33,501 bases of DNA from a virus: positions 1-33,501 of IMG/VR virus record IMGVR_UViG_3300021247_000696. One strand, written 5' to 3'. The notes beneath the pieces are model-generated. The model was not told the DNA's origin. It searched no databases and worked only from the letters and a program-made list of their open reading frames with translations. A program made the translations under genes and the position numbers. Below are positions 25,303-29,748 of this stretch, in pieces (the stretch's first letter is position 1; each line of letters starts with the position of its first letter).

Positions 25303-25383
25303 TTACTTTGAGGAGGTAAAAACCGTGACGAATAAGAGGGCCGCAAAAATAAACAGAATGTAGGAGGCTACGATGACGTCCAT
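25303..25383 (-). CDS. 26-residue membrane micropeptide
   Basis: ATG 25381-25383, TAA 25303-25305. The product MDVIVASYILFIFAALLFVT... is one membrane helix with a short Ser/Lys tail. It starts one base after the kinase stop (TAACATG), the same coupling seen at 8377. It pairs with the 22-residue peptide downstream. The function is unknown. Confidence 0.5.
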   Translation of the reverse strand: MDVIVASYILFIFAALLFVTVFTSSK

Positions 25384-25384
25384 G

Positions 25385-25978
25385 TTAGGCGGGGAAGTGT
25401 TTGCAGAGAATGTCGAACAATTTCTTTTCGAGGTCTTCGGTCGTGCCGTCGTTGAGTACGTGCTCGTCGCAGCGGCTGGACAGGTCCTCGGTATTGTCGG
25501 CGATCGCGGGGCCGTCGGTACGCGAGACGTAAATTGTAAGTACGCGCACGCCGTTCCAAGCAAGGTGCTCGATCGAGTGGGTCAGCTCTCGGCTGCGACG
25601 AACGCCGTCGATGATGTTGCGGCCGTTGTGGTAGAGCGTGCGGATGAGGCTGCTCGGAACGCGGTACACGTCCTCGGGCTTGGGGGCGTCGGCAGACTTG
25701 GCGGCCTCGAGCTCAACGTCGTCGCCAGTGAGCCAGTTGCCGACCTTGATGAGCTCGGGGCGAAGGGTCTCCTTGTCCTCCTTGCGTAGGTCCTCGACGG
25801 ATACACCGCGCAGCAGCGCGAGGTAGTGATAAACGACATCGCTGCAACTGCCGCCCTTGAGGTGCGTGAGTTTGCAGAGAGCTTCGCGGGCGGTCGTCTT
25901 GCCGTGGCCTGCGGGGCCGCAGATCAGGATGACGGGCGGGATAGGTTGCGGAGAGGAGGTAGGTTGTTGATCGGACAT
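25385..25978 (-). CDS. P-loop NMP kinase-like protein
   Basis: A 197-residue protein with a Walker A loop (GPAGHGKTTAREAL, residues 21-34) near the N-terminus. NIIDGVRRSRELTHSIEHLA in the middle and VRVLTIYVSR are typical of deoxynucleoside/nucleoside monophosphate kinases, where the RR(S)R region binds the monophosphate. Phage kinases of this type supply dNTPs. The final part (LSSRCDEHVLNDGTTEDLEK) resembles the closing helix of P-loop kinases. It follows the Cys-cluster gene by a short A/T-rich gap. Confidence 0.7.
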   Translation of the reverse strand: MSDQQPTSSPQPIPPVILICGPAGHGKTTAREALCKLTHLKGGSCSDVVYHYLALLRGVSVEDLRKEDKETLRPELIKVGNWLTGDDVELEAAKSADAPKPEDVYRVPSSLIRTLYHNGRNIIDGVRRSRELTHSIEHLAWNGVRVLTIYVSRTDGPAIADNTEDLSSRCDEHVLNDGTTEDLEKKLFDILCKHFPA

Positions 25979-25985
25979 ATAAAAA

Positions 25986-26222
25986 TTACCAGCGTTTCAG
26001 GGGGCAGGATTCGGACGCAAGGTTCACCTTGCCGCGAATGAAGCAGGTGCAGCTTTTGCACTGCATCGAAGAAATTTCGAGCTCGGGGCAGATTGCGCAC
26101 ACTTCCAAGCGGCGCCGCTCGGTTGCGGCGTCGACGAGAATCTTTTTGTTCTTTGCCGCGAAGATACCTGCGCGCAGAGCCGCACGGATCGCGTTAGGAA
26201 TCGTGTTGCGGTTGAAAATCAT
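25986..26222 (-). CDS. Small Cys-cluster (zinc-ribbon-like) protein
   Basis: I start at the ATG 26220-26222 (MIFNRNTIPNAIRAALRAGI), which overlaps the upstream stop as ATGA, giving 78 residues. The C-terminal half is C-x2-C-P ... C-x2-C-x-C ... CPLKRW, a zinc-binding pattern seen in a small phage family with a conserved CP..W end. It probably binds a metal or nucleic acid. A related Cys pattern is in the 201-residue protein at 27070-27675, two genes upstream. Confidence 0.65.
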   Translation of the reverse strand: MIFNRNTIPNAIRAALRAGIFAAKNKKILVDAATERRRLEVCAICPELEISSMQCKSCTCFIRGKVNLASESCPLKRW

Positions 26223-26695
26223 GCGCCGCCCATCTTGGCCCCGTTCGTCATCGTCTTGTCGCATTCACTCGAGCCGCAAAACGTCATAGTGTCTGACTTG
26301 GCAGTCGTCCCAGACGTCGTCCCCCACATCTGCACACTGTCTCGTGCAGGGCCCCACGTGTTAGGCCATGTCGGATTAAAAGGCTTAGAGGGCTCAGGCG
26401 GCTTTGGTTCCACAAACGACTTGTAGGCTTCGATCACCTTCTGCAGGGCCTCGAGGGTCTCGATTGTTTCCTTGTTGGTTTCGCTTTTGCTGTCGATCTC
26501 GGCGATCGCTCGGCGGAGGTACACCGCATTGTCGAGCGTCTCCTCGTACGCGTGCTGCAGCCAGTCCCGCAAGGGAAGCGGGTTCTTGGCGACGGTCGTG
26601 CCGTACTTTTTGATGCCGATAAGCTGGCGCTGCGTGAGGTCGTTGCAGACTTGGGCCTCGATGCCTGAAGGAACGCTAGAAGTTGTGGTTTGCAT
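26219..26695 (-). CDS. MazG/all-alpha NTP pyrophosphohydrolase-like protein
   Basis: A 158-residue protein. Residues 15-65 (QVCNDLTQRQLIGIKKYGTT ... DWLQHAYEETLDNAVYLRRA) match the helical EExxD signature (E51, E52, D55) of dCTPase/MazG-like phage proteins, which clean the nucleotide pool. The remaining two thirds are low-complexity Pro/Thr-rich. Its start lies inside the last 20 bases of the HExxH gene. The catalytic role is inferred from the motif only. Confidence 0.6.
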   Translation of the reverse strand: MQTTTSSVPSGIEAQVCNDLTQRQLIGIKKYGTTVAKNPLPLRDWLQHAYEETLDNAVYLRRAIAEIDSKSETNKETIETLEALQKVIEAYKSFVEPKPPEPSKPFNPTWPNTWGPARDSVQMWGTTSGTTAKSDTMTFCGSSECDKTMTNGAKMGGA

Positions 26696-27077
26696 TTATA
26701 AGTTTGAAGTATTGTTCGAAAGTTTTCTGCAGGAGGGTGACAAATTTCTCTTCGGAAGAGGGGACGCGCCGGGGGGCCTTGAAGGGATTGAGCCCGATTA
26801 AGTTACTGTACCCGATCACCGCGTGCGTGAGCTCGTGCAGTACAACAGAATAGTTTCTCGAATCTACGGCGGTAAAGTAAATGGTGCCGAGCGGCCTAAA
26901 ACCTTGGAAGGCCTCCCCGTTGTATTCGTATCGAAGGCAGAGGGCGCGGACGTCTTTGCTGATTTTCCGTCCGCGAAGTTTGGACGCCGCTGCTTGCAGT
27001 TCCTTGTCCGTGCCGTAGATTTCGACAAAGTAAAAATACTTATTCGGAAAGGCTAAGATCAGTACCTGCTTAGACAT
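26676..27077 (-). CDS. HExxH metalloprotease-like protein
   Basis: A 133-residue protein. VVLHELTHAVIGYS (residues 79-91) contains HELTH, the zinc-binding HExxH, and E109/E110 in VPSSEEKFVTLLQ lie at a distance suitable for a third ligand. Small HExxH proteins of this sort are seen in phages, with unknown targets. The N-terminal part is beta-rich (FYFVEIYGTDKELQAAASKL). The gene overlaps the Cys-rich gene before it by eight bases. Confidence 0.6.
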   Translation of the reverse strand: MSKQVLILAFPNKYFYFVEIYGTDKELQAAASKLRGRKISKDVRALCLRYEYNGEAFQGFRPLGTIYFTAVDSRNYSVVLHELTHAVIGYSNLIGLNPFKAPRRVPSSEEKFVTLLQKTFEQYFKLINANHNF

Positions 27078-27675
27078 TTTTAAATCTCCAGCAGTTTGAG
27101 GGCATCTTCGCCGCCTCGTTCGGTGAGACCTGTGGCAGGTTCTTGGCCCAGACCGCAGAGGGGTTGTGCTGGCCTGTGGCGGCGCAACCTTGCAGCAGGG
27201 GGTCGGAGGGCAGCGTGCGGCCCGCGCGGAAAATAAAACTCAATCGTGCGATGTTGTCCATGCACGCACCGCAGCCCGAGACGTACGAAACATTGACGGG
27301 GCACTTGGCACAAATCTCGGCGCGGCTTTCGGCCGTGGCGGCGGAAATATCGGATGGGTCGTTCTGCAAGCGAACGAGGTCAGCCATCCACGCGGCGATG
27401 CGACCCGCCAAGCCGCCCGGCGTTTGCGCAGAGTTCGTCGGCGTTACCTCGCGTGGCGAAGTGTCGGTACAGTAATGAGGCCAGCGGGTGCAAACAAACT
27501 CGGAAACATCGGCAGACGGATTGCCGGGCGGGCGCTGGTTTGCTAAACGGAACAGCAGAAGATTGCGCGCGACGTTCTCAAAGGAATCGCCGTCGATGCG
27601 CTTCTCGCGGCCTTCGAAGATTTCGATGTAATGAAATCCGCTCGGCGGGACTACAGATGATTTGGGCGTCAACAC
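27070..27675 (-). CDS. Cys-rich protein, GTG start
   Basis: A 201-residue protein, beginning with GTG (27673-27675) because no ATG is well placed. Residues ~60-70 have CTRWPHYC, and residues ~120-140 CAKCPVNVSY..GCGACMD, then QGCAATG and CWRF. The Cys spacing resembles the smaller protein at 25986-26222 and suggests zinc binding. It is the first protein gene after the RNA island and its terminator, 52 bases from the terminator T-run. No function is known. Confidence 0.6.
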   Translation of the reverse strand: MLTPKSSVVPPSGFHYIEIFEGREKRIDGDSFENVARNLLLFRLANQRPPGNPSADVSEFVCTRWPHYCTDTSPREVTPTNSAQTPGGLAGRIAAWMADLVRLQNDPSDISAATAESRAEICAKCPVNVSYVSGCGACMDNIARLSFIFRAGRTLPSDPLLQGCAATGQHNPSAVWAKNLPQVSPNEAAKMPSNCWRFKNV

Positions 27676-27721
27676 AAAATTAAAGTCAGACGAGAATTAA
27701 AACGATGCGAAGTTTAAAAAG

Positions 27722-27750
27722 AAAAAATGCTGCACGTCGGTGCAGCAAAA
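27722..27750 (-). terminator. Rho-independent terminator closing RNA island
   Basis: Minus strand TGCTGCAC/GTGCAGCA stem with CGAC loop, followed by TTTTTT. The stem is a perfect palindrome so it could also act on the plus strand, where a shorter A-rich flank follows. It lies 52 bases before the GTG start of the 201-residue gene. Confidence 0.88.
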
Positions 27751-27983
27751 TAAAACACCCTAGTATGCGGCGTCCCGCATGTTCACCTGTCAATTCAGGC
27801 TGCCTGTTACGCATTTCGCAATGCTGTGAGGGGCGTTAATAATCGGGGACTACTAAAATTACGCATCAACAGCACCGTGCTCGATAGAGGCGCGCGGGTG
27901 AAAGAAAAAAGTGCTCCGCTTTTATTGCCTTACGGAGCCGGGGATGAAAATGACTAAGGTTCGAAGTACCTCGGGCTAGTCCC
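27728..27983 (-). ncRNA. Unrecognised structured RNA D (post-tmRNA)
   Basis: Between the tmRNA end and the terminator no protein frame is credible, but hairpins are frequent on the minus strand: GACTA..AGGT/ACCT..TAGTC at the start, CTCCG/CGGAG, GCAT..ATGC and ATGCGG GACG CCGCAT. Its 5' start GGGACTAG follows the tmRNA CCA after AATTT, as the other island RNAs follow their spacers. It may be an RNA gene or an extended tmRNA 3' precursor. Confidence 0.45.
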
Positions 27984-27987
27984 AAAT

Positions 27988-28346
27988 TGGTGGAGCTGGC
28001 GGGAGTCGAACCCGCGTGTTCTATGCGTCTGCCTCTGCGTTGACATGCTTAATCGGGTTCTGGAAGAACCTCCACCATTCGGTAAGCTAGTGCCGAAACT
28101 ATTGATTTCTGAATCCGCAGTTTTCTAACTCTGAGCCGTAATTAAACGGCAACAGCGACGCGAGCGGAGCGGGCCGACGGCGCGTACGCAACCGATTGAG
28201 CGGGAGCGAACGACGTGTCGGAGAAGGCCACAAACGTCTGAGCAATGTTGGTATTGTCTGTTATGGTTTGCCGCGCGTTTGCGACGGTGCGGCGTTGTCG
28301 GCATGAAACTTCGGCTTCGACATAGGATCGAATCCAGTACAGCCCC
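27988..28346 (-). ncRNA. ssrA: Transfer-messenger RNA (tmRNA)
   Basis: A 359-base tmRNA. The 5' end GGGGCTGTACTGGATTCGA and 3' end GCGGGTTCGACTCCCGCCAG...CACCA are the standard tRNA-like domain, and GGGGCTG pairs with CAGCTCC to form the acceptor stem; CCA is encoded. A pseudoknot is predicted from CGAC/GTCG and GCCGC/GCGGC (28270-28300). The resume codon is expected 11 bases after it (GAC at 28256-28258), as in E. coli. The tag frame then runs to TAA at 28142-28144 and would encode 38 residues, starting DNTNIAQTFV and ending SARVAVAV. tmRNA frees stalled ribosomes and tags the stalled peptide for proteolysis. Confidence 0.93.
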
Positions 28347-28368
28347 AAAATTATGAAAGAACGAAAAT

Positions 28369-28442
28369 TGGATGCAGGGGCTGGAATTGAACCAACAGCT
28401 CCGCGTTATGAGCGCGACGAGTTACCGTTACTCTACCCGGCA
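28369..28442 (-). tRNA. tRNA-Met (anticodon CAT)
   Basis: A 74-base cloverleaf with encoded CCA: acceptor TGCCGGG/CCCTGCA with one C-T mismatch, D arm GAG...CTC, anticodon stem TCGCG/CGCGG with loop CTCATAA, T arm GTTGGTTCAATTCCAGC. CAT could serve Met or, if modified, Ile. The weak 5' acceptor pairing argues for elongator or modified use, not for a standard initiator. Confidence 0.85.
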
Positions 28443-28444
28443 GG

Positions 28445-28476
28445 AAAAAAAATTGGAAGGGTTAATGATTACCTTC
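28445..28476 (-). terminator. Possible terminator before tRNA-Met
   Basis: Minus strand GAAGG...CCTTC hairpin (28456-28476) then CAATTTTTTTT. It closes the structured RNA C upstream of tRNA-Met. The stem is only five to six base pairs, so read-through into the tRNA-Met/tmRNA part is likely. Confidence 0.5.
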
Positions 28477-28698
28477 ATCTAACAGTGGTGCTCTCGGTTA
28501 TTCAGTCATATGGTGCCGTCGCACCTTAATAGTCCGCTTGTCATTGTATTTCAGGCTTACAGGACTATACCTCTGGTGACTTCGGTTGGCCGACCTAAGT
28601 TTCAGCGTAGTACCTTACCTACTTACACACTGTAGAACTGAGTGATGTTCTTCGCATCACCCATGCGTTAGCCCCATTAGAAAGGCTTGTTCCGCCAC
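28477..28698 (-). ncRNA. Unrecognised structured RNA C
   Basis: No protein frame. The RNA would start GTGGCGGAACAAGCC right after the spacer element and has several stable hairpins: GTGATG/CATCAC with a 7-base loop, TCGG/CCGA, ATAGTCC/GGACTAT spanning a 26-base loop, and GGTGC GACG GCACC. I recognise no known family. A covariance search against large ornate phage RNAs is the right test. Confidence 0.45.
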
Positions 28699-28725
28699 AA
28701 AAATTAAAAAAGAACAAAAGTTATC
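28699..28725 (-). repeat. RNA-island spacer element (copy 2)
   Basis: The minus strand has CTTTTGTTCTTTTTTAATTT directly before RNA C, one of five similar spacers in the island (others near 28347-28368, 28889-28912, 29058-29074, 29681-29699). The shared core is GTTCTTT followed by a T/A-rich stretch just upstream of the 5' end of the next RNA. Confidence 0.6.
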
Positions 28726-28888
28726 CACCGGCATTTCAGTGCCCAAACGCACATTGTAAGCCGATGATTTGGTTAGTTATTGGCGCGGGTGGAAATTTAC
28801 CACTATAAGACAGGTTGTACCGGTCGTTAATCGGTTTTCTCTGATTTATTAGATCAGCGATTGTACTCCAATCTCCCCTGTACGCCCC
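28726..28888 (-). ncRNA. Unrecognised structured RNA B
   Basis: Begins GGGGCGTACAGGGG after the spacer, as the tmRNA begins GGGGCTG. Predicted helices nest well: GGCG with CGCC and ACAGG with CCTGT enclose GATTG/CAATC and CTGAT/ATCAG hairpins; then GTGG/CCAC; then CATCGGC/GCCGGTG with inner GTGC/GCAC. The multi-branched layout suggests a real RNA of about 160 bases of unknown family. Confidence 0.5.
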
Positions 28889-28912
28889 AAAAATTAGAAA
28901 GAACGAAAAACG
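28889..28912 (-). repeat. RNA-island spacer element (copy 3)
   Basis: Minus strand TTCGTTCTTTCTAATTTTT before RNA B, almost identical to the spacer between tRNA-Met and tmRNA at 28347-28368 (CGTTCTTTCATAATTTT). Confidence 0.65.
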
Positions 28913-28975
28913 AGGCCCCTACTATCCCTATTATCTAGGAGCCCTAAATCCCTGTACCACACATGGTGGGTAGGC
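28913..28975 (-). ncRNA. Small structured RNA A / possible attenuator
   Basis: Minus strand ACCA/TGGT hairpin, then GGCTCCTA/TAGGGGCC eight-base-pair stem with a 14-base loop, followed by T-rich sequence (TCGTTTTTCGTTCTTT). It follows tRNA-Gly by about five bases and could be its terminator/trailer or a separate small RNA. Confidence 0.4.
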
Positions 28976-28980
28976 AAAAT

Positions 28981-29057
28981 TGGAGCGAGAAACAGGAGTC
29001 GAACCTGCAACATCCGAATTGGAAATACGGTGCTCTGGCCAGTTGAGCTATTCTCGC
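28981..29057 (-). tRNA. tRNA-Gly (anticodon TCC)
   Basis: A 77-base cloverleaf with encoded CCA: acceptor GCGAGAA/TTCTCGC, D arm GCTCAACTGGCCAGAGC, anticodon stem CCGTA/TTCGG (one T-T mismatch) with loop TTTCCAA, T arm GCAGGTTCGACTCCTGT. It reads GGA/GGN codons. Confidence 0.92.
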
Positions 29058-29074
29058 GAAAGTTAAAAGAACAC

Positions 29075-29149
29075 TGGAGCCCCCGATGGGATTCGAACCC
29101 GCAACCGCCTGTTTACAAAACAGGTGCTCTACCATTGAGCTACAAGGGC
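29075..29149 (-). tRNA. tRNA-Thr (anticodon TGT)
   Basis: A 75-base cloverleaf with encoded CCA: acceptor GCCCTTG/CGGGGGC, D arm GCTCAATGGTAGAGC, anticodon stem CCTGT/ACAGG with loop TTTGTAA, T arm GCGGGTTCGAATCCCAT. Its 5' end lies seven bases after a CCGATACTT motif. Confidence 0.95.
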
Positions 29150-29156
29150 GTCTGTC

Positions 29157-29165
29157 AAGTATCGG
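29157..29165 (-). promoter_or_regulatory. CCGATACTT motif before tRNA-Thr
   Basis: The motif stands seven bases upstream of a non-coding gene, so it cannot be only a translation signal. This supports a transcription role such as a -10-like box. Confidence 0.5.
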
Positions 29166-29168
29166 AGG

Positions 29169-29303
29169 TTACTTCTTTTTCTTGGGCAGCTTCTTGCCCT
29201 TGCTGGCGCTGTCCCACTCCGACACGGCCTTCTTGCCGCCGAGTGCTTTGGTTCCCTTTTCGGTGTGGGCCCACTTACGTTGTGCTTCTGATTTGTATGG
29301 CAT
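29169..29303 (-). CDS. 44-residue Lys-rich protein
   Basis: I start at ATG 29301-29303 (MPYKSEAQRKWAHTEKGTKA), not at the longer frame to 29384, because the shorter form matches a small conserved phage protein type: MPYKS..QR.W.H...G..ALGG, then W...SKGKKLP and a Lys tail. The family has no known function that I can state. It is the only clear protein gene inside the RNA island. Confidence 0.75.
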   Translation of the reverse strand: MPYKSEAQRKWAHTEKGTKALGGKKAVSEWDSASKGKKLPKKKK

Positions 29304-29332
29304 AAAACTAACTAAGGAATTGAGGTGTTTAA

Positions 29333-29444
29333 AAATAAAAGCATCAGGCGATGGAACGCACGTTTGGCTACTTTGCGGTTTCATTTCGAAAAACTACTTT
29401 GGCGTTTGGCTACTTTGACTATTGTAACGCGATTCCTGATGCTT
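29333..29444 (-). ncRNA. Repeat-bearing structured segment F
   Basis: An inverted repeat AAGCATCAGG (29339-29348) / CCTGATGCTT (29435-29444) encloses two exact 15-base copies of CGTTTGGCTACTTTG (29361-29375 and 29403-29417), plus a third partial CTACTTTG between them. On the minus strand the closing arm is followed by TTTTATTTTT. It could be an RNA with terminator-like 3' end or a protein-binding repeat array. Confidence 0.45.
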
Positions 29445-29481
29445 TATTTGAACCCTTTGCAAGGCTCAAAATAATGCAGCT

Positions 29482-29583
29482 ACCGAGGGCGTCTCAGTCG
29501 ATTCACCTATCGCTCTGCGGGGGTATGACTTCAAGACCGAGGGGTCAGTCTGTGTTATGCGATAAAGATTCGACGCGCTCGGT
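29482..29583 (-). ncRNA. Unrecognised structured RNA E
   Basis: A closing helix of eleven pairs (ACCGAG-C-GCGTC with GACGC-C-CTCGGT, one C-C mismatch) encloses ATCGC/GCGAT (29559-29563 with 29509-29513) and a GACC/GGTC hairpin within GACT/AGTC. The nested, contiguous layout is very unlikely in random sequence. It sits between the tRNA-like RNA and segment F and has no protein frame. Confidence 0.55.
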
Positions 29584-29607
29584 GTGCCGAGGTGACGGTG
29601 CTGCGAG

Positions 29608-29680
29608 TGGTGAGACGCGCAGGATTTAAACCTGCATCTTCGGGTACTCCCGACATCTTTTACATTAAGACGAACGTCCC
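29608..29680 (-). tRNA. tRNA-like RNA with abnormal anticodon arm
   Basis: Acceptor GGGACGT/GCGTCTC, discriminator A, encoded CCA and T arm GCAGGTTTAAATCCTGC look like a tRNA. The anticodon arm is TCGGG-AGTA-CCCGA, a five-pair stem with only a four-base loop, so no normal seven-base loop or clear anticodon exists (GTA/Tyr would need a distorted fold). The D loop lacks GG. It may be a degraded tRNA or a tRNA mimic. Confidence 0.5.
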
Positions 29681-29748
29681 AGAGTTTGAAAGAACGGTGT
29701 CGCTGTCGACTCCAACAAATTGCGACGCATTCTAAAATCGAGCGAACT

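Noticed and set aside
28142-28348. A 68-residue minus-strand protein frame over the tmRNA
   Set aside because: The DNA is a tmRNA by its ends and pairing. The frame is the tag reading frame extended upstream through the tRNA-like part.
28477-28698. Group I intron suggested by TATAGTCC in RNA C
   Set aside because: The TATAGTCC pairs with a downstream GGACTA, the reverse of the P7 order, and no other core elements are visible.
29304-29384. Longer N-terminus for the 44-residue protein
   Set aside because: The extra residues do not fit the conserved MPYKS start and the DNA overlaps the repeat segment F.
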